Assembly (NCBI GenBank): GCA_963920635.1
Contig: OY987298.1
Coordinates: 36,735,787-36,799,786, forward strand
Reading direction: 5' to 3'
Length of the DNA: 64,000 bases
From: Pseudeuparius sepicola
Lineage: Eukaryota; Arthropoda; Insecta; Coleoptera; Anthribidae
This document shows positions 1-12,500 of the stretch, in pieces (position 1 is the first letter of the stretch; every line of letters begins with the position of its first letter). The notes below the pieces were generated by a model. It was not told the origin of the DNA, made no database searches, and saw nothing but the letters and a program-made list of their open reading frames with translations. A program made the translations under genes and the position numbers.

Positions 1-32
1 TATCCGAGGACGATAGGACAGAAGATAAGTAC

Positions 33-1290
33 ATACAGGATGATGATTTTAGGACTACCACCGCGATTTTCTCGCTCCCTACAAAAAAAAAACGTAACGA
101 ACAAAAATGTCATAATTTTGGACAGCTAAGTAATGCAACTTGTCGCGCAATATAAAAAAAACTCAAATTGAGCGAAACTATTAATAGCGGTGGAATGTTT
201 ATTTTAAGAGAGATAGGGAATCTTTTATATTGAAATCTAATGGCACTGGGAATCTTTATCCATCCAGGTGCTGAGATAGTTTCAGCAAATTACACAGGGT
301 CTTCGGCTCTCTTGAGGGCATGAAACTTTTTGTCGATTTGACGTTTTTTTAGCACAGTGCGAAAAGTTGGGCATGGAGGCCCATTTATTTTTTAAGGTTG
401 CCTGACTGATTGCCATATTTTACTTTATTACGTAGTTTTTGTGTGGCCCAAAATAAGCGAGAAAATCGCTTAATAAAAAAAAATCAAAGGCTCAAGAGAG
501 CCCAAGATCCTGTGTAATTTTCTGAAGCTATCTGAGTACCCAGTTGCATAAATCTTCTTAGTGCCATCAATTTTCAATATGAAAGTTTTCCTCTATCTCT
601 TAAAATAAACATGCCAGGGCTATTGTTTTTATATTGTAACGAAAAAATGCCTCTAAAGTTGTTATATCAGCTTTCAATGAACATTTTTTCACTGTTTTCT
701 ACCCTACTCAAAGATTTAGCAGATAAATTTTAAGTTTTATAATTTTTATGATTGATTTAGAATCATTTTCCGTCAAATATCTATTTGTTGGCATGAGGCC
801 CCCAGGGCCCCATTTTCTTTTAGTTTTCATTGTTTTCGCTGTAGAGCTTCCATAAGTTTATAGAAGTATGCTAGAGCTTTATGATTTGTGCATCTGCGTC
901 ATTGGCCAGGAATATTCTAGAATAGTCTCCATAGGCTTCCATTGGAATATATAAGTCCTGGGAATTGAGCCTGAGGAAACTTGAAGGTTATAACGCGATT
1001 TTAGTGCGATTTTTAGAGCTGGTAGAATATTCTTGGTCAGTGACAGTATCTGACAAGTTTATTTGTGAAGGCTAAACAATAAAGGTGGTAACCAAGGAAA
1101 CGAGTTTGGACTGTGATTGTTGAAATAGAGTACAATATTGCCCGACGAGTTGGCCATGGATGCCGATATTTTTTGCAGCACCACTTAGCTGTCCAAAATT
1201 GGAACATTTTTGTTTCTTAAGATTCTTTTATAGGGCGCAAAATAAGCGAGAAGATCGCGGTGGTAGTTCTAAAAAATTATCCGGTATACT
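33..1290. repeat. R2 family element, copy a (foldback, non-coding)
   Basis: The left end (37-180) and right end (1140-1290) are imperfect inverted repeats. Both carry the block ACTACCACCGCGAT followed by TCTCGCT and then a stretch related to TTTTGGACAGCTAAGTG. The interior repeats related blocks around 180-700, so the element may be a composite of two copies. No open frame of note is present. The same family recurs at 15130-15856 and 31545-32430. I infer a non-autonomous DNA transposon; I cannot name the superfamily. Confidence 0.6.
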
Positions 1291-1380
1291 TTTCCCCTTA
1301 GTTCTAGGGTGATAAATCTCTGCTGTCGTAATATATAACTATAATGTAATGAAAAGTATATATTTATATAAATATTTAAC

Positions 1381-2095
1381 TATACAGGATGATTCAAAAC
1401 TATGCGGCACCCTTTCAGGAGCGTAATTTACTCGTTAAAATAAGACGAAAAGTTCATATCAACATGGGTCCAAAAACGCTTCGTTACGAAGATACAGGGT
1501 GATTAAGCTTTCAAAAAAATATCGATTTTTGTTTACTATACCTTCCAAACCAATAAGAATATTTAAACCAAACTTGGTACACAATAATACCATCATAGGG
1601 TGGCATAACAAATGCTAATATCAGGTCTCCAAAGTAACCAGTGGCTGAGGTATGGGTAATCAGTACCATTAATTAAACAAATAAATAGTACGGTTCTGTA
1701 CAATACAAAAATTTATTATCTTGTCGAATAAACAATACAATATGGAACAAAAAATGTCTTTTTAATTTTTTTCATATCTCTCCCCCTTTCGCGGAAATTT
1801 GGAGTTTTTCCGATTGCTCATCTTTTTTGGACTCTTTACTTTACTTTGAAGTAACTATTATTTAAACTAAACGAAATGAATTTTCAAATGGAATTGCAGT
1901 AGGAGTAGGTAATTTTTGCTTATTATTGGTTTGAAAGGTATAAACCAAAATCGATATTTTTTGAAAGCTTAATCACTCTGTATCTTCGTAAGGAAGCGTT
2001 TTTGGACCCATGTTGATATGAACTTTTCGTCTTATTTTTAACGAGTAAATTACGCCCCTGAAAGGGTGCCGCATAGTTTTGAATCACCCTGTATA
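1381..2095. mobile_element. Inverted-repeat element with TATACAGG / CCCTGTATA ends
   Basis: The first ~180 bp (1381-1560) return as reverse complement at about 1935-2095, including the blocks TATGCGGCACCCTTTCAGG and GGTCCAAAAACGCTTCG. Both ends are flanked by TA, as is usual for TA-targeting Tc1/mariner-type MITEs. The 380-bp centre encodes nothing I recognise. The open frame at 1923-2192 (-) simply reads through the right arm and is not a gene. Confidence 0.75.
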
Positions 2096-3119
2096 ATGAT
2101 ATTGGAAAACAATTTTTCGGTTGTACCCACAGCACATAATGATTATTTTGATTGTTGATTTTTATTAGCGTGGGAAGTAATTTTAATGTCATTTAATATT
2201 TAAATTATTTTAAGACATTTAGTTAAGCTTTAAATATCTACAAACTATAAATGCCTAAACACTGTTCGTTACTTATACTTAAGTAAATATAGTAACTGTG
2301 TGTGGTTTGGAATTAGTTAATAAAAGGGGTACCTATGTCAATATCCGAAAATAAGCTATAAAAAGTGACTATTAACTGCATAAAAACAAGCAAATTAAAT
2401 TTTTTAAGTAATCTTTTGGTACAGATTGTTTGTTATAAAACACATTTTTTGGGTAATTTTAGTCGAAAAATTCAAAGAACAAACGGAACAGTTTTTAATT
2501 TTTAAATTCATAAGGGAATGTAGCAGTATGGGGGACAATGTTTCTAAAAGCGCCCAAATCTATTAATTTCTTATTTTGGGCTAGGCAAATTACAAGACTG
2601 TGTTTTCGCATACCAAATTTGAGCTCGATATTTCAAAAAAACACGAAATTTTTTTTAAAGGAGCCAATCCTAAAATTATCAAAATACAGGAAAAACTCCG
2701 TGCCAGAAATGTCTTAAAAAACAGGAGATATTAATAAAAATCGTTTTTACTATTCAACTTAAACATCCGGTAAAATGACATAACCAAAATAATATGAATG
2801 AAAAGAAACTGTGGTCAATCCATTGCCTTTTTTTGTAACACCCTGTTTTGCCTACAAAACATGTTTTGCCTATTTGTGTTACGGTTTATTTGTTGTTTCA
2901 CTTACTCAAGCTTGGTTGCCACTACTAGTTTCTCACTCTAGACTACTGCCATGATACTACTTATCAATTCTATAAGGGTGACATTAATACCTAAGGGTTT
3001 TCCAAATTTGAATTGTTGTTTTTGGCCGCTGAAGTTGGAATGATGCTATTAGTTCCTTACCTGGGTGCCTTTAGTTCTTTTTTTTATGCATTAAATTTGA
3101 AACGAGGGAAGATACACAA
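2096..3119. other. No gene seen upstream of the host promoter
   Basis: AT-rich DNA without a convincing coding frame. A fragment with AACACCCTGT near 2840 resembles the terminus shared by many mobile elements in this window and may be a relic. Confidence 0.5.
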
Positions 3120-3456
3120 GAGTCGGATTAAGAAGCCCGACCTTCGCCTGCGATTCGCGGCCCGCTGCCCCTTTCCCATGGCCGGCCCGGCCGCTGGCCA
3201 TGCCGCATCATAATTACCCACAACCTGAATTTAACCCGAAGAGCGCGGATAGCCCCGCGGTGGCTCCTCATTTTAGTCCGGCGCGCCGCCTCGACTTGTT
3301 ACGAAACGCGGATGAGAAGATGCAAGAGACCGGCCAATTACCGTGATTGATTCAATTAGGTGAGGCGCCCATGCGATCGGAGCCGATGGTCTGACGCGGA
3401 CGCGGAGAGATTTCGGATCTTGATTGTGAGCGGTTCCGTTTTTCGCTTTTCAAAAA
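3120..3456 (+). promoter_or_regulatory. CpG-rich promoter / 5'UTR of the PAN-domain gene
   Basis: About 340 bp of GC- and CpG-rich DNA (for example GGCCGGCCCGGCCGCTGGCC at 3179-3198) stands out from the AT-rich surroundings and ends at the proposed start codon at 3457. A short upstream ORF, ATG at 3371 to TGA at 3394, lies in the presumed 5'UTR. I see no clear TATA box. The promoter role is inferred from composition and position only. Confidence 0.5.
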
Positions 3457-3556
3457 ATGCGCGGAAGGACGAGCTTCAGCATGGTCGCCAGTATAGCGTT
3501 GTTGAGCCTCGTCCGAGCACTAACGATCGACAATCAACTGAGTGTCGTCAGACAAG
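3457..3556 (+). CDS. Exon 1: signal peptide
   Basis: ATG at 3457 opens a frame with a basic start (MRGRTSFS) and a hydrophobic core (MVASIALLSLVRAL), as in a signal peptide. A second in-frame ATG lies at 3481. The frame runs to a strong donor (CAAG|GTGAGC at 3556/3557) in phase 1. Its last base joins exon 2 to make Asp34, one residue before the first PAN cysteine. The start is chosen because the frame, the signal peptide, the donor phase and the CpG-rich upstream DNA all agree. A longer frame from 3360 lies in another phase and was ignored. Confidence 0.6.
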
Positions 3557-6500
3557 GTGAGCATATATTTTAATAGGTTTATTTAAAAATTCATTTTTCA
3601 AATGTTTAAAAGACTGTCGCAAATTTCAATTTATAGTGTTGGTTACAGACCAAACAGTTCTGCAAACGTCATAGCAATTATTGAGCAGATCTGAAACTTA
3701 AAACGATGAAAATATAACAAAAATTAAGAACATAAGGATGAAAATGAAAATAAACTACCAAATAATAATGATAGTTTTCGTTGCATTCTTATACCCAAAA
3801 CTTTTCGAATTTAAGTGTTTTTTTTTGCTTTGTGATGATTATTTATTTATTTCTGTGTAAACAACGTTTCCTTTCCGTCGAAGATCGAATCAGTTTACTC
3901 AAATAAAGAGTGGAGAATTAGGATGTTGTACCTACCTACCAAATTTTGACGAACTGCAAAAACAAATTACACATCACACAATATTGACGACGATTTTCAA
4001 AGGCAGTAAGTAATTAAATATTAAACGAAATTAAATTCATATTATATTCTATGCAGACTAGGAGAAAATTAAATGTTGATAAATACACTGCGAACTACAT
4101 TTTAGAATAACAATTATACCGGGTGTCCCAAGATATGTAAAACAAGAGGTATGTAAAACAAGAAAAAATAAGTTGATTTGAAAGTAATTTCAGTCATTTT
4201 TCAGTTTCAAATCAAATTATGCCTTGGCATAAGAAAAATATTCATTTTCTGCATAGGTAAAGGGCTTTCTCTGTGTAAGTACGGAACATTTTTATTAAGA
4301 AAAGTTGTTCAGAATAAAAAGTATGCCCATATTTATAGTCTTAATGTGAAAACTCAGACCCCCTCCTCTAATTTTTGCAGATAGGGAAAAGTTTGATATA
4401 AAAGTTATAAGGCAACTATCAGGCTTTAGGTAGGTAAGCTTTTGGATTATACATGGTGTATATCTAGTAAAAGTAGGACAAAATATTGTTTTTGTCTGTG
4501 TATTTTTTGACATTTCAATGAGATAATTTGTTGATATTGTTGATATTTGCTTTTCCCTTTAGCAAAATATGTATATTTAAATTTACAAAAAAAAGTAACA
4601 AAAAAATTAAAACCGACTTCAAAAATTTGCCCGTATGCACACTCCACTAAAAATTAAAAAAACAAAAACAAAAAATAACACCGACTTCACAAATTTGCCC
4701 GTATGCACATTTCAAATTTTAGAAATATTTTTCTCTTTCTAAATTGAGTTATCTTTGGATTTGGTGACAGTCAAGGCAAGGAATTTAAATCTATTTATAG
4801 ATACGAATACATCATATCCTACGTACATCATAACTTACTGTCACCGACTCCAAAGATAACTCAATTCAGAAAGAGACAATTTTTTTCTAAAATTTTAGTT
4901 GAAATGTGCATACAGGCAAATTTATGAAGTCGGTGTTATTTTTTGTTATTTTTTTTAAATTTGTAGTGGAGTGTGCATACGGGCAAATTTTTGAAGTTGG
5001 TTTTAATTTTTTTGTTAAAATTTTTTTATTTCTTATTTTTTAGTGAATTATTAAGAATTATCGAAATCGGTCCAATATTAAATTCCATCCCCTATTTGTC
5101 TACCCTTAGGATTGAAATTTTTCTCTTCAAATTAGGGGTGGAATTTTTCTTCAAATTTAAAAAATTTAAAAAAATTATTTCCAATAAAGAAAGAATCATC
5201 GAAATCGGTCCAATATGAAATTTCAGCCCCTATTTTCGACCCTTACGGATGGAATTTTTTCTTCAAATTTAAACTAATCCCTTTCTAATAAAAAGAGAAT
5301 CATCGAAATCGGTCCGATATGAAATTTCATCCCCTATTTTTCCACCCTTAAATGGGGCCCCCTCTAAGGTACTCCCTTTCTAATAAAAGAAGAATCATCG
5401 AAATGGGTTCAATATGAAATTTTATTCCCTATTTGTTCACCCTTAGGGGTGGAATTTTTTCTTCAAATTTAAATGGGGCCATTCTATAGGTATACCCTTT
5501 CAAATAAAAAAAGAATTGTCCAAATCTGAGGTAACAAACATAAAAAACATACAAGTGAATTGATAACCTCCTCCTTTTTTGAAGTCGGTTAAAAATACAT
5601 TTGTAAGATCGCAGTTAGCAGATAAAGGCGGATTTCTGATAGTTTCCCTCGATAGATATTCAATATTCATCATTTTTACTTTTTCGTCTATCCAGCGTAT
5701 ACTTAAAAAGCTGGTAGGAAAAATCTTTAATATTTATTGTCATTTTGTTATTATTTTGATTTAGTAAAGAAAGTAAGCATCTCAGAAATAATCTAACATA
5801 CCTAACTATAAAAAAACGCCTTAATTTCATATCTAACTGCTAAGTGTTTTTCTTTATAAATTTAAGCCGACATGTCTTGCTAAAGGGAAAAGCAAATATC
5901 AACATATTATATATCATTGCAATCAGAAAGGTTCATTATATCCACAAATAGCGTATTTATTATCATATAATCCAAAAGCCCGCTTTTCTAAAGGCCGATA
6001 GTGTTACCTTACAACTTTTATATAAAACGTTGTTCTCTATCTGCAAAAATTAGAGATAGGATTAGGGGAGTCTGAGTTTTCGCGTGAAGACTCTGTATAG
6101 AGTGAAACGCACAAGGTTAACACCCCACCTTATTTCTTATATTTTCATATTTTTATTTGAAAAAAAGATGTTTTTGTGTAATTTTTCCTGTATTTTCAAA
6201 ATCTGCATTCAGAAAAACAATTGAACATCAAATGAAAATGTTACGGTAGCTAGGTGTGTTTTAATTATTATTAGCACACTGTATATTTTTGATATCTACG
6301 TTTCTTTCCAATTACAACGTTATAGATATGACATATGTTTGCTCCAACCGTTTGGAAGATATAAGCGATAAAATTTTAGAAATTTCATATCAATACAACC
6401 TTAAGAAAGTGCTACCTATGAGTAAAATTTCTTACCAGATTAACAGAACTGTTTCTGTGTTTAAAATTTTCATTATAATAACACCCTGTACATATTTGCC

Positions 6501-9500
6501 CCGTAATAGGCATTTCTTATAATATATTTCTTCTCTTGAGTAATGAGTTATCTTAAAACAATCTTATTTGAATTTTACACGTAGCACATTCTTAAGGTTA
6601 GTTTTCCATGGTTACTCCTGTTTTTGATATAAAAATTTCCCGAATTTAATCGCTTATGTCTTCCAAATAGTTGGAGGAAACATGCAAGGAGCCTTTCCTG
6701 TGCAAGTTACGCAAAAATAATTATCACCCTCACAATACTCCAAACTATGAGTACCCCAGAAGCAACTGATTATTTTGTCTTCGTTGCCATTTACGGTTAG
6801 GGTCGACTTTTCCCGATAGAACTAGGACAACATTCGCTCAAGTACTAGGAAAAACCCGAGAAAACTGTAGTATTCCCAGTGAAGGTAGGACAATTAGTAC
6901 CTAAATCACACAAATTAATCTGTTATTGAGCGATACCCTGAACACAAAATTTGTCCAGCGCTCTTGGCCATCAGCGGTGTTTTTATCTAAAGACATGTGC
7001 GTGAAATCTGCCTCGACCTCTATTCGAACCAAGGTAGATCGAAGGCAGAAAAACATGTAGGTGATTTTTCTTCTTTGAAGACATAATCACATGAAACAAT
7101 TGTCAAACCCAGTGGCATATTAGAGCCAAAGGACCAATTGGATATTCAGGGGCGCAATTGGTACCTTATTTTAGGGGGGGGGCTCAAGCCCCAACCTTGC
7201 ATAAATACTTTAGCTATGTTTAAAACATCCTAATCTAATATTGAAAAACCAAATTTCTACACCCTAAGATCCCACCCCGCAGTTTACGAATCCTAAGTTT
7301 CTTTTTAGATTTCAGAGAACACCTCAAAAATAAGTAATCTCCATTTCAGTTTACTTACAGAAAAATAGCCAGTAGGTATCTATTTTAAACATCAATTTGG
7401 TTCCAATACAATTTCTTTGCTAGATAGATCAGATAAAATGCACAATATTATCTTCTTAGAATACATTTCACCTAAAAACGGTTTTTTAAATAAAAATTAA
7501 AGGCACATCGCAAAAAAATACATTGGCGATAAAATGAGTGGATGTGAGAAACATTACATAGTCAATCTAAAAGGGAGAATGTGACTTATACACACATCAA
7601 AAGAATCTATAAAAATTATGAAATAAAACACAATTTTCTGTCATATTTTTTATATTATAGCTGAATTCTAAATAGACTTGTATGTGTCAAAATTCACAAA
7701 AGAATTAAGAAAATTTACATAGTTTCCAGAAAAAAAATTATGCATGTTTTTGCAACACATAATCAACAACAATAAAGCAACATGAAATAATAATTAATAC
7801 AGAGGATTACCACCATGAGTGTTAACAACCCCTCTACATCTACGAGGCATACTCAGAATTAGGTTGTCAATGTCATGTTGTTCGATGGCGTTCCATTCAT
7901 TTCAAACGCACTCGAATAGTTGTTGGTCAGTTTAAAACACAATATTTTGCAGCAAAAGTCTTCGTCCGAGTATATCTCACAAGTGCTAGAGGGGATTAAA
8001 GTCAGAGGATTAAGAAGGCCAAGGCAGAACATTAATTTCATTGTCCTGCGGAAATTCGCGCACGACACTTACCGCATAAGGACGCGCATTGTCGTTCATT
8101 ACTTGAAATTTTGCTCAAATTCTCTCAGTACATATGGAACAACAATGGGCCGAAGAATAATGTTTTGATAATCATTGGAATCAGTGGCGTTCCTAGATGT
8201 TTGGCCGCCCGTATGCAGAATATAAAAAATTCTTTCAGGTTATAAGAACTTAAAAAATCTTGAATTTCTAGGGTTTTCGGTCTTTTGTAATTACCTACGA
8301 GGTAATTGCAAAAGTTATTAGGTAGGTATAAGAAAAATGATAATAGATATTCTCAAAAATACCTACAGAGGGTGTCACTTAAGAGTGAAACAACCTTATA
8401 ACTTCTTTAATTTTTAACCGACAAGAACGAAATTTTTCTCAAAGGTAGATGGCATTGTTGCCTACTTATTTCCAAAAAATTAGTTGTTTATTTCAAAGCC
8501 AAAGCCACCCGCGATGCCACAATCGAAACTAAAAATCCGAAAGTCATATTAGGCATTTTTTTCAAGAAACGTACTAAAAAAGTTGTTCAGAATCGATCCA
8601 GAATCCTAAATCCAAAATTTTGTCAAAATCAAAAAATATTAAATAAAAAAAATTCAGTAAAAATTTTAAAAAACTGTTTCGTAGCTTTCAATTTTATTTT
8701 GAAATGATTACTTCTGAAAATCTTCAATTGCTATTTTTGGAAATAAATTTTTTAATTTAATATTTTTTGATTCTGACAAAATTTTAGATTTAGAGTCCTG
8801 GAACTATTCTGAACAACTTCTTGTAGTAAATTTTTTGAAAAAAAATGCCTAATATGATTTTCGGATTTTTAGCCTCGATTGTGATATCGCAGGTGGCTTT
8901 GACTTTGGAATAGGCAACTATTTTTTTTGGAAATAAGTAGGCCACAATGCCATCTTATAACAAGAAAATAACACAGGCAATCAGTCTTGTTATAATGATT
9001 AATATGTTTTGGGTCTGGTAGAATTTCCAAACTGAAAGGAACAAGGTAAATGTTTCTTTAAAATAAAAAATGTTTTAAAATATAAAAAATAAAAACAAAA
9101 ACTACAAGTAAAACATAAAATATCACTTACACTAGAAAAATAACCTTTTTAAACGAAATATAAATGCATACATAAAATTAAATGCTTTTTCTAAGAAAAA
9201 GGTACTAAAAATGTAAAAAATTACGTTTACAAAGTCATAATAAAACTAAAAATAAATATAGCTTGCATCAGAAAAGAAAAATACAGGTACTTGTAAAAAT
9301 AAATAAAACCTTTTCTTCTAAATGAAACAAAAAAGTAAAATATTTTTAGAATATTGGGTATCCCTTAGGTACAAGGCACAAGATACAAGTTAAATGAATA
9401 GTACTTTTCTCGCTTTAACACTGATATTATATCACTGATATTTATTGTATCAAGTAGGATACATTCAATGGAAATTATTGCTAAATCGTTTAATCTCATA

Positions 9501-12500
9501 GAAGACCTTAGATAGTTTTTTTATAATTTTTAATTTGGAAAATGGTCTCTTCGCGGATGCTACGGTAACTGGCGAGCACAAAAGTATTCGGAAAACTATT
9601 GCGGTGTTCAGAAAATTATTCGTGAGAGAATTTTTGAACAAGTATTCTAAAATAGTTCTTGGACTTGCAGTATATTCTGATGGAAGAAAGATATTTAAAT
9701 TTTTTAGTTCACTATTATTCAGGTCTGAAGCGTCGATATCCCCTACGAAATTTGCGGTTTATACCAACGTCATGCCGCGCAGCGCAGTTGCCACAGAGTA
9801 AAGACTAGAATAGAGGTAGTGCCGACGGCCGACTGGTTATGGGTTCATGTCAATATGATGTTGTTTCATGGTTGACGACATTCATTTTGAGGGCGAATGC
9901 AAGTAATGTAGAGATTTACTACCTTTTTTCTGAAAAAATATTTTTTTGTCACGGAAGGGCGGCCTGTGGCCGCCCCTGGATTTGGCCGCCCGTCCTCCGT
10001 ACCTCCTCGAAAGGTGTGAACCGCTCGACTAGCTGCAAGGCGTTCTGCATTTCCAGGACAACTCCACACGCGATGCCTCCTTGAATCTGGCCGAAGTCCA
10101 AATCGGGGCTCACCCGAAAAGAAAATTGAGGTCCATTCCTGCTGGTGCCAATTTAAATGTTCTTGTACCCACTGTAAACTGGTTGTGCGATTTCCTCGTG
10201 ATAATGGTGGAACTCTTACAGACCGGCAGTCATTAATGTGATCTTTGTGGAATCTGTTTCGTACAGTTTGGTCACTAACTCGTACATTGTGTGTATTGTG
10301 CAGCTGAATAACCAATTGCGACGCAGTGAGACTGCGCTCTCGCAAGGCTAGCAATCTTAGAAATCTATTCTGAATTGTGGTAGTTACCCTTGTACGGCCT
10401 GTATGCCGTTCTCTGACGTCTCCTGTTTCTTGGTATCTTATCCTTAAACGATTAGTAACACTCTTGGATGTGTTAAGAGTTTCTGCGACATCCCTTTGTG
10501 AAATTCGAACCTCCGACATGCCAATAGTACTTAACATCGTTTCACGTTCCAAATGATATAAATGCATCATAAAATGTTTAAAATCAAAACAAACTTGCCC
10601 AGTACTGAGTGACAAATACCTATTAAATTAAAAAGGTTTTTCGTTTGAATTTTAAAAATTCTGCAATGGTTTTTAAATGTAAGAAACAAACAAACAAACG
10701 TATTGTACTATCAGTTGTTAGAACTGGTCAGAGTCATATTAATTTTTTTAAATATTTAAATGCGAAATAATTAAGAAAATGTGCACATTTTTGTATTTGT
10801 CCCTTAGATTCTTTTGATGTGTGTATATTACAATTCGACGCCGCATTCTAAGCACAGACTAATGAGTAATACAGACATTTCCTTAACGACATATTATGTC
10901 AAAAGGAGATTCACTTTTAGGTGAAATATCTTCTAAAGATATAAACATTATGCATTTTATTTGATTTTACCTTAATCTACATATAGGTAAAGAGATTGCA
11001 TTAGAACCAAGTGTATGCCTAAAATACTGGCTGTCTTTCTGTTAACTGAAATAGACTCGCTTGTTTTTGACACATAAATAAACTACTTTCGAAAAGGGTG
11101 TTTTCAGTTTCTATATTGATTCTCACCCCCTCTAGTTGCGCCCATAATGTGAATATTATGATCCAGTATTTTTTAAGTAATAAAATGTATTCATCGTCAT
11201 ACGGATAATCATCAGACAAGCGACCTGTTCATGCACCTTTTCATCTTGTTTTACCATTCTTTTCGTCTTCTGTTCTTCAACACCATGTGAGAGGCGCACC
11301 ATGAATGCTGCCTTTTTACAAGCGTTGGCCAGGTCACTGGGCAGTTTAGGGTTCAAGATGACTCATAAAACAATGTGAGTTCTGTTTTTTATCCTATTAA
11401 GTATGGCCCCATCTAGCGTTCCCATCACCATTAAATTAAGTCCATAGCCTTCACTCAACGATTAAGCAATTATATATCTCCACCTGAATACAAGTAGAAT
11501 TTTATAAGTCAACGAACTAGAATTTGCGATAGGTACCTATTCAAGAGAACACAAACTTACTGGCATAATTTTTCCAAATTACACAAAAATATTATAACTT
11601 ATAACAGCTGTGCTGTGAAACTCGTCTAATTGCTCGTCTACTTAGGTATAACATTTTACGAGCAGTTATCAGAAAACAAATTTGTTGTGTTACAATTAAG
11701 TAGGTACTATTAACAAAACTGCATACCTATATTAGACTTGAAATTACTAGAAGGCAATAATTATGTCCAAAAATTGTATTTTCGACATCAATCTCACAAG
11801 AAACGGATAATTCTACCGTCACCTACAGTTTTGTATACATTATATCTCTAAAAACTAAATTATAGGGTGAATATCAATCATGTTGTTATTACTTTTTGGA
11901 AAATTGCCAAATAATGACCGTTCTTAAAATACCATTGGAACGAGAACAAGTATGAAATAAATAATAAAAAAGTACAAAAACAAGTAAAAAGCGTGTCTTG
12001 CTTTGAGTAGAAGGATACAATGATGCCAAAAATTAAGGATATTTTGAATTCGTTATATTATGAACATTCACGAATTTTTGTTACCAGTAGGTATATTTCC
12101 AGATGCTACCCTAGCGATTAGAATTGAGATCCCAGACCTAACTCTATGAAGTAATTTTGATACAAATTACAAAGGGGTGAGTTGAACCTATGTTTCTTCT
12201 GTGCGATCATAAAACATAAAAACAAAACAGTATGTGTTTTGTCCTTTTCAAGTTTTCTACCTTATTTACATTAAAATATAAATTGAACCGGAAAGACGCG
12301 GCGCAACTAACTGCTGCCAATTGTGATGATGGTGATGTGGAAGCATAATAATTATTAATTAAATTATCTTCTAAACATGACGTGATCTCATCGCATAATC
12401 TAGTTTACTACGTTTTGTTTTGAATACCTTGAAGTGGTTAATGTAGAATTAATTTATATGTTAATTTTGGCCCGCACGAAATATAGTTATGTATTATAAA

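Larger units (their letters stand above)
7429..10969 (-). mobile_element. Tc1-like transposon with long terminal inverted repeats, interrupted
   Basis: The left arm (7429-7620) and right arm (10800-10969) are inverted repeats of about 170-190 bp. They share ATAAAATGCA, ATTTCACCTAAAA and ACACATCAAAAGAATCTA. Between them, on the - strand, lie an N-terminal (10615 to ~10010) and a C-terminal (8165 to 7803) Tc1 transposase fragment, in the expected order. About 1.8 kb of foreign DNA separates them. I read this as one inactivated Tc1 element split by a later insertion. Confidence 0.7.

Noticed and set aside
5045..5530. Regular repeats resembling a CRISPR array
   Set aside because: Units are ~110 bp, imperfect and contiguous with no unique spacers; the context is eukaryotic.
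9535..9801. 88-aa frame inside the insertion in the Tc1 element
   Set aside because: No similarity to transposase parts and no other support.
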